64,000 bases of DNA from Phocaeicola dorei (GCF_013009555.1 NZ_CP046176.1:5425501-5489500), one strand, 5' to 3'; counted from the stretch's first letter, positions 26,275 to 36,198 are shown. Program-made: numbers and translations. Notes: generated by a model from the sequence alone, not told the origin.

Positions 26275-29200
26275 TCAAAATGTAATATTGAGTCCAAATG
26301 TATAAATCGCAGGTACCGGATAACTTCCATTATCCACACCAAAAGCAATGGCAGAACCACCAAACTCAGGGGTGTAGCCGGTATTATGTTTCCAAGTTTT
26401 CAGGTTCTGAATATTGAAATAGGCTTTCAAAGCCTTCAAACCGATTTTGGATATCAGGGCCTTATCAAAAGTATAGCCCAATTGCAGGTTACGTATACGG
26501 AAGAAACTGCCGTCTTCTACATAATACTCCGAATTTTCAAAGTTAATGGCATGACCGGTATTTAGGACAGGTTGTGTATTGGATGTACCTTCGCCGTGCC
26601 AACGGTCCAGACGTTGCTCCATATAGTTGAACTGCGCCCAATTGTAATTGTCCCAAGTACGGTAAATCTGATTACCGCCCTGTCCCATCATGTCAATACC
26701 CAGTTCCCAACCTTTATAGGAAACACCTAATGAGATTCCATAGGTAACATCCGGAGTAGGATCACCAATCAAAGTACGGTCTGCCGGTGTAATCTCACCA
26801 TCCCCATTCACATCGGCGAACTTCAAATCACCGGGAGTCACTGTAGCCAATGTATTCTTGGGCGAAGCATCAATATCGGCCTGTGACTGATAAACACCAT
26901 CTACCTTATATCCATAGAAGAAACCGATGGGATAACCCGCCATAGTATAGCTCTGGCTCTTGTCTCCGGCAATAATGGAATAGCCGTCTTGTACCAGACT
27001 CTTCACCTTATTCTTGATAGTAGTCAGGTTGACTCCCACATTATACCCCCAATCGCCAATCTGATCCCGCCAAGTGGCAGACAATTCCACCCCTTTATTC
27101 TCTATCTGTCCCAGATTTCCTATTCCGGGAATGGTTCCGGAAAGTCCGGGAACCTTTGCCAGCAAGTCCTTCGTATTCTTTTTATAATAAACTCCTTCCA
27201 CATGCAGGCGGTTGCGAAACATATTCGATTCAAAGCCTGCTTCCCAAGCTTCCACTTTTTCCCATCTAAGGTTCGCATTAGGCAAATAGGCCAACTGATA
27301 GCCCGGATAGATGGTGGACGGATTGCCAAACACAGCTCCAAAAGCATTTTCAAGCAACGGCTCAGCCGGATAAGCAGTATCCAGATTCTGATTGCCCAAC
27401 GTACCCCAGGAACCTTTCAACTTCAACATATCCAACCAAGAAATGTCTTTCATAAACTCTTCTTCAGTCATCAGCCATCCGGCACCTGCCGAGTAAAAGT
27501 TCTGCCATTGGTTGCCCGTATACGAAAAAGCCGAAGAACCGTCCCGACGAAAAGACCCGTTGAACAAATATTTTCCTTTGTAATTATAAATCACACGCCC
27601 CAGAAAAGAAACAGTAGTACGTTCCCACTGTGTACTTCCATTGGTAGCTGTGGCCAAATCACCAATACTGACGAACCATTTATCGGGATTATCGGGAATA
27701 ACCAATCCAATACCTTGCCCACGGGCGGCATCCAGACGGCTGAGAGAATTGTAATAAGTAGTGAAACCGGCGGTTGCCGTCAGATTATGGTCACCAAAAC
27801 TATTTGTATAAGTCAGCACATAATCACTTTGCACCTTCGTTTCATTTTCCTTGAACTGGCTCACTTCAGTCTTACCCGTTCCCAGTGTAGCCACATTTCC
27901 TTTCACTGTGTTATCATATACCTTGATAATCGGCTGATAGGTACGCCCGTTATTCGAGCCGTAATCCATAGAGAACACAGCCCTGAAATTAAAATGTTCC
28001 AGAAAATCCACCTCTCCATAAATGTTACCTGATGCACGATAATTCTCTGCGCGAGTGGTGTTGGCTTTTAAATCCACATCCACCATCGGATTCATCATCT
28101 GTGCTTTCTGAAACTCCGGCAACGCCGCATACAACTGATATTCTTCATTGAATACAGGAGCTATAGGAGTGGTACGGACAGCATTCAGGACTGATTTACT
28201 ATCAGCAGGCAGCATACGTGCTCCGTTAAACTGAAACCCAACCTTTATCTTGTCGGTTATCTTATACTCATTGCTGGCATTCAAGGTGATTTTGCTGAAC
28301 TTCTCGTGCTTTATATTTCCTTGTTCGTATGAGTATCCCATCCCCAGATAAAAACTATGTTTTTCAGAAGCTCCTGTCACACTGATATTATTATTGGTAA
28401 TGAAGCCATTCTGAAGCACTTCATCCTGCCAATCGGTATCAGCATTCCAGCCGGAAAAATCAAAAGCGGGATTCTTTTCATTAACAAGCTGCTCACTATA
28501 CAATTCTTTGAACTGAGAAGCATTCACCATCTTGATTCTGTCCACCACATGTTTCCAGCCGAATGAGGTGTTGATATTCACCAAAGTCTGCCCCTCCTTA
28601 GCCTTCTTTGTAGTGATAATGATAACCCCATTAGCTCCACGCACACCGAAAATGGCCAATGAAGACGGGTCTTTCAACACTTCCATAGACTCAATATCCT
28701 CGGGATTCAGAAAGTTAATGTTATCATTGAACAAGCCGTCGACAATGTAAAGAGGTTTGTAGCCGTTAATGGAGTTCGTTCCACGTACACGGATTTCGGG
28801 GTCCGAGCCTGCTTGTCCCGAGTTGATAATCTGCACACCGGCTACCTTTCCCTGCAAGGAAGACAAGGGATTTGTAGAAGGTTTATTAGCGATTTCGGCT
28901 CCCTTGATATTCGTGATAGAGCCGGTCAAGTCACGCTTCTTCGCACTACCGTAACCTATCACTACTGTTTCAGCCAGCATTTGTGAGTCCTCTTTCAGCT
29001 GTATATTTATCACATGCTGGCTGCCTACTGTCACATCTTGCTTCACCATTCCCACGTACGAGAATTCCAGTACATTGTCGGGTGAGGCGGTAATACTGTA
29101 CTTCCCATCTATGTCGGTAATCGTACCATTGGAAGTACCTTGAATCACTACGGATGCTCCAATCAGAGGTTCATTGGTCGAATCGGTTACCGTTCCGGTC

Positions 29201-29313
29201 ACTGTCTTCTCCTGAGCAAACAGCGACGTAGTCATCAACAGCAGACAGACTAAAGCACTAAAAGTCCTCAATCCCTGCCGCCCATGTTGTAAAGGTTTAG
29301 GTTTATTGTCCAT
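26275..29313 (-). CDS. SusC-like TonB-dependent transporter of the beta-glucan locus
   Basis: An outer-membrane SusC/RagA transporter of about 1012 residues, starting at MDNKPKPL (29313); an upstream in-frame ATG at 29331 is less likely. The signal region is followed by a carboxypeptidase-regulatory-like domain (VTGTVTDSTNEPLIGASV), the TonB box region (AETVVIGYGSAKKRDLTGSI), the plug with IRGVNGVI-type motif (FGVRGANGVIIIT) and the barrel, ending with aromatic F (YTFGLNITF). It imports oligosaccharides in complex with the SusD protein encoded next. No regulator of the ECF or hybrid two-component type is adjacent. The upstream region is short, and no canonical -7 box was found. Confidence 0.93.
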   Translation of the reverse strand: MDNKPKPLQHGRQGLRTFSALVCLLLMTTSLFAQEKTVTGTVTDSTNEPLIGASVVIQGTSNGTITDIDGKYSITASPDNVLEFSYVGMVKQDVTVGSQHVINIQLKEDSQMLAETVVIGYGSAKKRDLTGSITNIKGAEIANKPSTNPLSSLQGKVAGVQIINSGQAGSDPEIRVRGTNSINGYKPLYIVDGLFNDNINFLNPEDIESMEVLKDPSSLAIFGVRGANGVIIITTKKAKEGQTLVNINTSFGWKHVVDRIKMVNASQFKELYSEQLVNEKNPAFDFSGWNADTDWQDEVLQNGFITNNNISVTGASEKHSFYLGMGYSYEQGNIKHEKFSKITLNASNEYKITDKIKVGFQFNGARMLPADSKSVLNAVRTTPIAPVFNEEYQLYAALPEFQKAQMMNPMVDVDLKANTTRAENYRASGNIYGEVDFLEHFNFRAVFSMDYGSNNGRTYQPIIKVYDNTVKGNVATLGTGKTEVSQFKENETKVQSDYVLTYTNSFGDHNLTATAGFTTYYNSLSRLDAARGQGIGLVIPDNPDKWFVSIGDLATATNGSTQWERTTVSFLGRVIYNYKGKYLFNGSFRRDGSSAFSYTGNQWQNFYSAGAGWLMTEEEFMKDISWLDMLKLKGSWGTLGNQNLDTAYPAEPLLENAFGAVFGNPSTIYPGYQLAYLPNANLRWEKVEAWEAGFESNMFRNRLHVEGVYYKKNTKDLLAKVPGLSGTIPGIGNLGQIENKGVELSATWRDQIGDWGYNVGVNLTTIKNKVKSLVQDGYSIIAGDKSQSYTMAGYPIGFFYGYKVDGVYQSQADIDASPKNTLATVTPGDLKFADVNGDGEITPADRTLIGDPTPDVTYGISLGVSYKGWELGIDMMGQGGNQIYRTWDNYNWAQFNYMEQRLDRWHGEGTSNTQPVLNTGHAINFENSEYYVEDGSFFRIRNLQLGYTFDKALISKIGLKALKAYFNIQNLKTWKHNTGYTPEFGGSAIAFGVDNGSYPVPAIYTFGLNITF

Positions 29314-29430
29314 TGCATTTTCTATTAACAAATAAATAACTAGTTTAATTTCTTATATTGCAATGAAACAAAAGGAACCGGAAAAAGATGTTTAAGACGA
29401 GAGAATTAACACTTTAACATCCCATGAAAA

Positions 29431-29468
29431 AAAGTTACCCGAAGAGCATGTGCTCCTCGGATAACTTT
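29431..29468 (-). terminator. Terminator of the kdu operon
   Basis: AAAGTTAcCCGAaGAGCA (29431-29448) pairs with TGCTCcTCGGaTAACTTT (29451-29468); the few bulged positions are mismatches or G-U. On the minus strand the stem is followed by a T-run, ending the transcript of the DUF4861 gene. Confidence 0.8.
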
Positions 29469-29489
29469 TATTATTCTTATATCACCATT

Positions 29490-30662
29490 CTATGGTACAT
29501 GGACCACCAAGGGATTACGTACCTTCTGAGCGTATTCTTCCAAATATTTGTTCCAATCGGTATCGGCTTCGAAACCATATTTGCTCCAGCCTGATCCCCA
29601 ATAATAAATATACTCGGAACCCGGTTCATAATCACTGACCGACAACACATGCCCCAAAGCACCTCCACGTTCTTTCTGCTCTTTTTCGGAGAACATTTGG
29701 GGCAGCGCTCCTTTTATATTAGCCGGAAATACAGCACCTATATAAATCACTCCATTGTTATTGGCTGCATTCTCTGTAGAGTCCGCATAGGCTATATAAC
29801 CTGCATTTGCATCAAAACTATACCCCGTAGGATTCTGTTTGTGCAATACAATGCCGGTCACCACCGGAGTTGTTTCCTGCAAATTATCAAAAGAAACCAC
29901 AGTCTTGTTCAACTGCGATCCCTTGTCCAAAGAAATGATACGCGTTTCTATCACATTTGAATCTCTTTTTACAACCAACGGATTATAAACTAACTTGGTG
30001 GTGAATCGAAGCGGACCGTTATCCAAGACTTCACAATCCTTGTAACAATAGGGATAAACAATGGTACTATCGGGGAATAAAGCTGCTGTTCCGCCACCCA
30101 GAGTCGGACCCACCGCATAACAATCCATTCCGTTTCCATGATCTATGTGATAAGAGATTCCTTGATTCAAATCACCGTCATAACGATCTTCCACCACCGG
30201 TTCGGGTACATTCTTGGTCCAGATGTCATAACCAAAGGCACGCTCGCCCTTCTCCTGCAAAGCAGGACCGTATGCACGATAAGCGGCGCGATCGTTTTCC
30301 CATGCCACATCATCCAGACGCTCGGGATATTGACGCCCACAAGCAACCACATCCACCGGCTGTGGAGTTCCTTCTGCAATTGTATAAGTAACCGAAGCTC
30401 CCCCTTTCACCGAAACAGGAAAGATAAGCATATCATCGTATGTTATCTGATAAGGTACTTCAAGCCCGTTCTCGTCCAATACGATAACTTGTGCCGTATC
30501 GGGTAATTGTAGTTTGCCTGTTATTTCAGCCATAGAGATTTCCACCATTTCTCCATTCCTATCAATAGAAAGCGGATTGGTTATAGTGACAGTCACCGGC
30601 TCCTTTTGCGAACAGGAAAACATAGCTAACGCCGTTGCGACTGCTAAAAAGATTTTTCTCAT
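29490..30662 (-). CDS. DUF4861 lipoprotein linked to uronate metabolism
   Basis: A 390-residue protein of the DUF4861 family. The start MRKIFLAVATALAMFSC at 30662 is chosen because it gives a clean lipoprotein signal with Cys17; upstream ATG 30728 lacks one. The fold is probably an all-beta, galactose-mutarotase-like domain (segments YPERLDDVAWENDRAAYRAYGPAL and IDHGNGMDCYAVGPTLGGG). It is the third gene of kduI-kduD-DUF4861. Family members recur in pectin and other uronate loci of Bacteroidota, where an auxiliary role on unsaturated uronides has been proposed; the reaction is not known to me. Confidence 0.8.
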   Translation of the reverse strand: MRKIFLAVATALAMFSCSQKEPVTVTITNPLSIDRNGEMVEISMAEITGKLQLPDTAQVIVLDENGLEVPYQITYDDMLIFPVSVKGGASVTYTIAEGTPQPVDVVACGRQYPERLDDVAWENDRAAYRAYGPALQEKGERAFGYDIWTKNVPEPVVEDRYDGDLNQGISYHIDHGNGMDCYAVGPTLGGGTAALFPDSTIVYPYCYKDCEVLDNGPLRFTTKLVYNPLVVKRDSNVIETRIISLDKGSQLNKTVVSFDNLQETTPVVTGIVLHKQNPTGYSFDANAGYIAYADSTENAANNNGVIYIGAVFPANIKGALPQMFSEKEQKERGGALGHVLSVSDYEPGSEYIYYWGSGWSKYGFEADTDWNKYLEEYAQKVRNPLVVHVP

Positions 30663-30758
30663 ACTATTTATTGTTTGTCGAACTGAAAGACAAAAATACA
30701 AAGAATCTGCAAGTATCAACAAAGACACAAGCAGATTCTTCCTATTTATATCTACTAA

Positions 30759-31562
30759 TTATTTAGGCTGTTTACCAATGTAGGCCAGAATACCGCCATC
30801 TACATAGAGAATATGGCCATTCACTGCATTAGATGCTTCGGATGCAAGGAATACAGCAGGACCAGTCAATTCCTGCGGATCCAACCAACGGCCGGCCGGA
30901 GTCTTGGCACAGATGAATGTATCAAACGGATGACGGCTTCCATCGGGCTGGATTTCACGTAACGGAGCAGTCTGCGGAGTAGCGATATAGCCCGGACCGA
31001 TACCATTACACTGAATATTGTATTCTCCGTATTCAGAACAGATGTTACGAGTCAACATCTTCAAACCACCTTTAGCGGCAGCGTATGCAGAAACGGTTTC
31101 ACGACCCAACTCAGACATCATAGAGCAGATATTGATGATTTTACCATGTCCTTTTTCCATCATCGCAGGCAAAACAGCTTTAGAAACAATGAACGGAGCA
31201 TTCAAGTCAATATCAATAACACGGCGGAAATCGGCAGCTTCCATTTCGTGCATCGGAACGCGACGGATAATACCGGCATTGTTTACAAGAATATCAATTG
31301 TACCTACTTCCTTTGCGATAGTGGCAACCATAGCCTGTACGGCAGGCTCGTCAGTAACATCACATACATATCCGTGTGCTTTAATTCCTTTTTCAGCGTA
31401 AGAAGCCAAACCTTTATCCACCAATTCCTGATTGATGTCGTTGAAACAGATGGTTGCACCTTGTTCTGCAAAAGCAGATGCAATAGCAAAACCGATACCA
31501 TAAGAAGCGCCTGTTACAAGGGCGACTTTACCTTCCAAAGAAAAATTCAAATACTGATTCAT
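30759..31562 (-). CDS. kduD: 2-dehydro-3-deoxy-D-gluconate 5-dehydrogenase (SDR)
   Basis: A 267-residue classical short-chain dehydrogenase: NAD-binding TGASYGIGFAIA, NNAG and catalytic Ser-Tyr-Lys with Tyr in SAYAAAKGG. KduD reduces 2,5-diketo-3-deoxygluconate to 2-keto-3-deoxygluconate with NAD(P)H, the step after KduI in breakdown of unsaturated galacturonate from pectin lyases. It lies 36 bases after kduI, confirming the assignment. Cytoplasmic; no signal peptide. Related gluconate 5-dehydrogenases look similar, but context favours KduD. Confidence 0.92.
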   Translation of the reverse strand: MNQYLNFSLEGKVALVTGASYGIGFAIASAFAEQGATICFNDINQELVDKGLASYAEKGIKAHGYVCDVTDEPAVQAMVATIAKEVGTIDILVNNAGIIRRVPMHEMEAADFRRVIDIDLNAPFIVSKAVLPAMMEKGHGKIINICSMMSELGRETVSAYAAAKGGLKMLTRNICSEYGEYNIQCNGIGPGYIATPQTAPLREIQPDGSRHPFDTFICAKTPAGRWLDPQELTGPAVFLASEASNAVNGHILYVDGGILAYIGKQPK

Positions 31563-31598
31563 GATACTTATATTATTAAATTAATGAAGTTATATTAT

Positions 31599-32441
31599 TT
31601 ATTTCAAGTCTGTAATCAATGAGAAGTCTTGATCACCATAATCCAAATTCTCTCCACCCATACCCCAAATAAAGGTGTAATTGTGTGTTGCCGCCGCACT
31701 ATGAATAGACCATTCGGGAGACAAAACTGCCTGATCGCCTTTCATCCATATATGACGTGTTTCATCCACTTCTCCCATAAAATGACAAACAGCGTGTTCA
31801 TCAGGCACTTCAAAATAAAAATAAGCTTCCATACGACGGCTGTGCACGTGTGCCGGCATGGTATTCCACACACTTCCCGGTTTCAGTTCGGTCATCCCCA
31901 TCTGCAACTGGCAGGTAGGCAATACCTGACTTACCAGCATCTTGTTGATGCAACGATGATTGGAACCTTCCAGTGAACCCATTTCAGCAACGATGGCATC
32001 TGCCTTGGTCACTTTTTTATCGGGATAGTTACGATGAGCGGTAACAGAGTTAAAATAGAATTTGGCAGGATTTCCGGCATCTTTACTTTCAAAAGTCACT
32101 TCCCGGTCTCCCGAACCCAGATAAAGCGCTTCTTTATAATCCAGTTCGAACACGGCATTTCCAGCTTTGACCACACCGGGACCGCCCACATTAAAAATAC
32201 CCATTTCACGTCGGGAAAGAAAGTAAGATGCTTTCAGCGGATCAATGGCCTCCAGTTTTAATATCTCTCCCACCGGTTTGGCTCCTCCTACAACCATGCG
32301 GTCATACATGGAGTAAACCATGTTCACCTCATTGTCCGAAAATACTTTTTCTATTAAGAAATCCCGTCGTATCCTTTGAGTGCCATAGCTTTTGGCATCT
32401 TCGGGATGCGCGGCATAACGGATTTCATAATTTGTCTTCAT
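31599..32441 (-). CDS. kduI: 5-dehydro-4-deoxy-D-glucuronate isomerase
   Basis: A 280-residue double cupin enzyme that isomerises 5-keto-4-deoxyuronate, formed spontaneously from unsaturated uronates, to 2,5-diketo-3-deoxygluconate. The metal site is visible as HVHSRRMEAYFYFEVPDEH (two His, one Glu) with a further His near HSAAATHNYTFIWGMGG. Length is standard. It is the first gene of the operon and has a TAACTTTG -7 box upstream. It should process products of the PL10 lyase encoded at 40146-42287. Confidence 0.95.
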   Translation of the reverse strand: MKTNYEIRYAAHPEDAKSYGTQRIRRDFLIEKVFSDNEVNMVYSMYDRMVVGGAKPVGEILKLEAIDPLKASYFLSRREMGIFNVGGPGVVKAGNAVFELDYKEALYLGSGDREVTFESKDAGNPAKFYFNSVTAHRNYPDKKVTKADAIVAEMGSLEGSNHRCINKMLVSQVLPTCQLQMGMTELKPGSVWNTMPAHVHSRRMEAYFYFEVPDEHAVCHFMGEVDETRHIWMKGDQAVLSPEWSIHSAAATHNYTFIWGMGGENLDYGDQDFSLITDLK

Positions 32442-32490
32442 AAGCAGCTATTTTATGTTTTTATAGTATTCCGAATTATTTCGACTTGGG

Positions 32491-32558
32491 CAAAGTTACG
32501 AAACAATCTTGTTTCGATGCTGCAAAAATCGTTCAGAATAGGTATAAATTTTGTCCTA
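32491..32558 (-). promoter_or_regulatory. kdu operon promoter with a possible regulator site
   Basis: On the minus strand TAACTTTG (32491-32498) fits the Bacteroidota -7 box, 50 bases before kduI. Upstream at 32538-32558 is TAGGACAAAATTTATACCTAT (minus strand, split here as TAGGACAAAA and TTTATACCTAT), which matches at 13 of 21 positions the repeat unit found before the GH97 and GH127 genes. The match is too weak to prove co-regulation. Confidence 0.45.
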
Positions 32559-32611
32559 TTATATGCAAAATCTGCTACTTAATACGTTTCAGAACACTCA
32601 AAAACTCAAAA

Positions 32612-34012
32612 TCAACGAGATAAAATATCACAAAACTTATCTTGAAACGCACGCGCCCGGCTTAATTTCAGTACGTTTTGGTTAATGATAACAAAGGCCA
32701 ATTGATGTCCATTAGCAGCTTTTACATACCCTGCCAGTGAACTGACCCCGGTTACAGAACCGGTTTTTGCATGCACATTTCCCCGAGCCTTGGTCTGTTT
32801 CATCCGATTTTGTAAAGTACCGTCCACTCCTGCTATAGGCAGAGACTCATAGAAAGGAAGAAAAACTTCCCGATGATAATAGGCATACTTCAAATACTCC
32901 AATAGTAAACGTGGAGAGATATAATTATAAACGGAAACACCGCTACCGTCCGCTATCTTATAGTTCTCCGGATTAAACCCTAAAGCTGTTTTCATAAAGG
33001 CGTGAATGGCATCGGTTCCATCTTCTCCTGTCACCCGTTTATGCAGGGAACGCTTGGCAGCCAAATGATAAAACATTGATTCGGCACACAGGTTATCACT
33101 TTTCTTCAAAGCTCTTTCCAACACTTCCTTGAGTGGTCTTCGGACGGTATAAAGCGTAACTATACTGTCGGCCGTTACAGGACAATCGGCATACGTGCAG
33201 GTTCGCGCTTCAATTCCTTTGCTGCGCAAACGGCTGACAAAGGTATGAAAAAAGAAATCTTTGGAAGTATATACATTCAATTTCTCAGTATAGGGATAAG
33301 AAACATTTCCGGAAACGGTAATGATATTGCCATTGCTGAGCCAGTTACGAGTGATTTTCAGCTTTCCGGCTTGTGGATTACGGCTCACCCCGTGATTATG
33401 AACTTGATAATAATCGGAAACCGGCGTACAAACTACTTTGGGCAACGAGTCTTTCTGAGCAGGAGAAACCGATACATCCACGCAGCCCCTATTCAGCATG
33501 AGAGGGGAAAGATAGGGTTGGAAGGAATAAGGAGTATCGTCCCAACACCAACCGGAACCCCAATAAACTGAGTCTGTCATGGAAACATCCGCTGCAAGGG
33601 TATCTGTCACATAACGGATGCCTTTACTTGCCAATGCATCTACCAGACGGTCCAGATCCTCGTCCATAAATTCCGGATCAAAACCGCCTATCAGATACAA
33701 GCTGCCTTTCAACGTGTCATTTTCTATTTTTCCACGATAACGAAGACTGGTATCCATGGTATAATCTGCTCCCAGTTGTACCAAGGCGGTAACCGAAGTG
33801 ATTATTTTCTCAACAGAAGCAGGCCGGTACAGTTTATCGTCTTGGTAACGGTAAACGGATTCTCCGGCGGTCAAATCAAATACGGCAATACCCACTTCGG
33901 ATGTTTTCAGAACTTCTTCATGCAGTAAAGCGTCCAGCCGCTGAGATAGCGGCTGGGCGTTTATGAAGTGAATAGATAAAATCAGTAAAAAGAAAAATAA
34001 AACTCGTTTCAT
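32612..34012 (-). CDS. dacB: D-alanyl-D-alanine carboxypeptidase/endopeptidase (PBP4, S13)
   Basis: A 466-residue periplasmic penicillin-binding protein of class C, type 4, which trims or opens peptidoglycan cross-links. A signal peptide ends NAQ (residue 20). The three motifs of the family are present: SVEK at 66-69 (nucleophile Ser66), SDN in KKSDNLCAE, and KTG in AKTGSVTGVSSLAGY. The start codon overlaps the lpdA stop by one base (TAATG), so translation is probably coupled. No tie to lpdA function is evident. Confidence 0.93.
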   Translation of the reverse strand: MKRVLFFFLLILSIHFINAQPLSQRLDALLHEEVLKTSEVGIAVFDLTAGESVYRYQDDKLYRPASVEKIITSVTALVQLGADYTMDTSLRYRGKIENDTLKGSLYLIGGFDPEFMDEDLDRLVDALASKGIRYVTDTLAADVSMTDSVYWGSGWCWDDTPYSFQPYLSPLMLNRGCVDVSVSPAQKDSLPKVVCTPVSDYYQVHNHGVSRNPQAGKLKITRNWLSNGNIITVSGNVSYPYTEKLNVYTSKDFFFHTFVSRLRSKGIEARTCTYADCPVTADSIVTLYTVRRPLKEVLERALKKSDNLCAESMFYHLAAKRSLHKRVTGEDGTDAIHAFMKTALGFNPENYKIADGSGVSVYNYISPRLLLEYLKYAYYHREVFLPFYESLPIAGVDGTLQNRMKQTKARGNVHAKTGSVTGVSSLAGYVKAANGHQLAFVIINQNVLKLSRARAFQDKFCDILSR

Positions 34013-35352
34013 TATAGTTCCCTGAATATCTCACCCACAGTAGGATGAGGAAATACATATCGTTTCCAATCCTCTATGGTCTTACCATCCTCAATAGCCA
34101 TACCTGCCAATACAATCAGCTCGGAAGCAGGATTACCCAACATGTGCGCTCCCAATACAGTACCGTCTTCGGCTGTCAAAACTTTGCAGACGCCGTTCAC
34201 TCCTTCATTCTCGGCTACAAAACGCCCGGAGTAAGCCATCGGCAACTTAACGGCTCGATAAGGAATACCTGCGGCCTGCAAAGCTTCCTCGCTCATACCT
34301 ACCCCGGCAATCTCGGGATTTGTATAGACCACACCCGGTATGGCACGATAACTCATCGCATCTTCCTTACCTGTAATATGATGGACAGCCACTTCCGCTT
34401 CACGCACGGCGGTATGTGCCAACAAAGAGACTCCGTTCAAATCACCGCATACATAGACACCGGGGACAGAAGATTGCAAATGTTCATCTACTTTGATGCA
34501 TCTGCGCTCCGTCCATTCCAAATTCAGATTTTCCAATCCGAAACCTTTTGTCACCGGACGACGGCCCACACTCATCAATAACTTATCAGCTGTAACAGTT
34601 CCTGTTCCATCTGCATTTTCATATGACACAGTAATACCGGTTTCCTCTTTGGACACCCCTACTACTTTCGTACTGAGCAGGAACTTGATTCCTTTTTTGG
34701 CATATTCAGCCCGGAGCATAGCCGACAGCTCTTTATCCATGCCACCCAGGATCTCATCCAACATTTCGACAACTGTCACCTGTACTCCCAAACTGGTAAA
34801 GAAAGAAGCAAATTCCATACCGATCACTCCACCGCCGACAATAGTCAATGAAGCAGGTACTTCTTTATTATCCAGTGCATCACGGTGCGTCCAGTAATCC
34901 ACATTTTCCACTCCCGGAATAGGAGGAATAAATGTTTCACTGCCGGTACACAGCAGCAAATTCTCACATTCATAGGTTTCCCCACCACATTGGATGGTAT
35001 TCTTATCTACAATTACAGCTTCTCCCGTTACTATATTTACCTGATGCGCAGTCAGTTTTGCCTTGATACCCAGTACCAGTTTACGAACCACCTTTGATTT
35101 ACGCGCCACAATTTTTCCTAAATCAAAAGAAGCTTCAGGCACATTCACGGCATACTTTGAAGCATGTTTCGCATAATCATATACTTTAGCCGAATAAAGC
35201 AAGGTTTTGGTAGGAATACATCCCTCATTCAGGCATACACCGCCCAAACTTCTTTTTTCGAACAATACAACACTCAGTCCTGCCTTTCCGGCAGCTTCGG
35301 CAGCAGTATACCCTGCGGGACCTCCACCGATGATTGCAATTTGATATTTCAT
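34012..35352 (-). CDS. lpdA: Dihydrolipoyl dehydrogenase
   Basis: A 446-residue flavoprotein disulfide reductase. FAD-binding IIGGGPAGYTAAEAA opens the protein; the redox cysteines are Cys40 and Cys45 in GGVCLNEGCIPTK, the lipoamide dehydrogenase pattern. The NAD-binding segment is VGGGVIGMEFASFF, and the C-terminal His-Glu dyad is in FPHPTVGEI. It reoxidises lipoamide in 2-oxoacid dehydrogenase or glycine cleavage complexes. The partner E1/E2 genes are not in the window. Confidence 0.93.
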   Translation of the reverse strand: MKYQIAIIGGGPAGYTAAEAAGKAGLSVVLFEKRSLGGVCLNEGCIPTKTLLYSAKVYDYAKHASKYAVNVPEASFDLGKIVARKSKVVRKLVLGIKAKLTAHQVNIVTGEAVIVDKNTIQCGGETYECENLLLCTGSETFIPPIPGVENVDYWTHRDALDNKEVPASLTIVGGGVIGMEFASFFTSLGVQVTVVEMLDEILGGMDKELSAMLRAEYAKKGIKFLLSTKVVGVSKEETGITVSYENADGTGTVTADKLLMSVGRRPVTKGFGLENLNLEWTERRCIKVDEHLQSSVPGVYVCGDLNGVSLLAHTAVREAEVAVHHITGKEDAMSYRAIPGVVYTNPEIAGVGMSEEALQAAGIPYRAVKLPMAYSGRFVAENEGVNGVCKVLTAEDGTVLGAHMLGNPASELIVLAGMAIEDGKTIEDWKRYVFPHPTVGEIFREL

Positions 35353-35367
35353 GGTATTTATTTTGGG

Positions 35368-35781
35368 TTAATTAGTTTTTATCTGTTCAAAGCCTTCAAC
35401 AGACAGATTTGGATCTACTTCTCTCAATGCTTCTACAAATTCCAAAGGCTTATCAGGGTTAATCATTACAAAACCTTGGGCATGCTCTATTTTCACCTTT
35501 TGCATTCCTATTGCATTCGGATTATAAGACACTTTACGGATTCCGTCTACACATATTCTGTTCCCCCATCCCGGTTTGATTTCCAGAACACCATTGTCTT
35601 TTACAATATAAATAGTTTTCGACCGCGAATAAAACATTAACACAGGAATAATAATTCCCCCAAGCGCCGAAAAAGCCCAATTTTTCTCCAAATACACATT
35701 CAGAAAAATAATCAGAACAACCAGACCGACTATAATGATCCACCAGTTACGGGTTCTTTTTGTTTTAAATACTTTCTCCAT
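35368..35781 (-). CDS. Small membrane-anchored PH-like protein
   Basis: A 137-residue protein with two membrane segments at about residues 12-28 and 36-50 (WWIIIVGLVVLIIFL; ALGGIIIPVLMFY) and a soluble C-terminal beta-rich domain resembling bacterial PH domains (IYIVKDNGVLEIKPGWGNRICVDGIRKVSY). The next gene upstream encodes a similar product with the same topology, 3 bases away, so they are probably tandem duplicates acting as a pair. No enzymatic motif. Function unknown. Confidence 0.7.
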   Translation of the reverse strand: MEKVFKTKRTRNWWIIIVGLVVLIIFLNVYLEKNWAFSALGGIIIPVLMFYSRSKTIYIVKDNGVLEIKPGWGNRICVDGIRKVSYNPNAIGMQKVKIEHAQGFVMINPDKPLEFVEALREVDPNLSVEGFEQIKTN

Positions 35782-35784
35782 AAT

Positions 35785-36198
35785 TTATTCCTCCTCTATC
35801 CTATGCTCCAACCGCTTCACCAACGCATTGATAAATTCTTCCGGCTTTACAGGAACCAATGACAATAAATTTTTCTTCTCATAATGTATCAATACATATT
35901 TCGAAGGCATAATTCCACCGAATCCGGAACTTCGTTTCAGCTCCACATCCGTAATGTCAGTCAAGGGAATGGTCTTCCCTTTATAAAAACGACCATAATA
36001 CACCACTAACTTTCCATCCGCAGTCAGCGTATAAGTAGAATGGATAATACGTTCAATAATAATGATCAGACCCAATGCTACTACCAATCCTATCATTGCC
36101 TTCATACACCAAAAAGCAAATACCATGACGGCTGTCAGCAGTATCAGGAGAAAATAAGTACCTCCTGCTATCTTCACATGAAAAATTCGATTCATCAT
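35785..36198 (-). CDS. Second small membrane-anchored PH-like protein
   Basis: About 137 residues when started at MMNRIFHVKIAGG (36198), preferred over ATG 36249 because the extra 17 residues look like untranslated leader. Two membrane helices (FLLILLTAVMVFAFW and AMIGLVVALGLIIIIERII) precede a beta-rich domain with YTLTADGKLVVYYGRFYKGKTIPLTDITDVELKR, typical of bacterial PH domains. It resembles the product of the next gene in order and topology. Function unknown. Confidence 0.7.
   Translation of the reverse strand: MMNRIFHVKIAGGTYFLLILLTAVMVFAFWCMKAMIGLVVALGLIIIIERIIHSTYTLTADGKLVVYYGRFYKGKTIPLTDITDVELKRSSGFGGIMPSKYVLIHYEKKNLLSLVPVKPEEFINALVKRLEHRIEEE

Noticed and set aside
26989..28032. 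Plus-strand frame of 347 codons
   Set aside because: Antisense to the first SusC gene with no supportable features.
30728..30728. ATG 30728 as start of the DUF4861 protein
   Set aside because: It adds 22 residues with no signal function; ATG 30662 gives a clear lipoprotein signal peptide.
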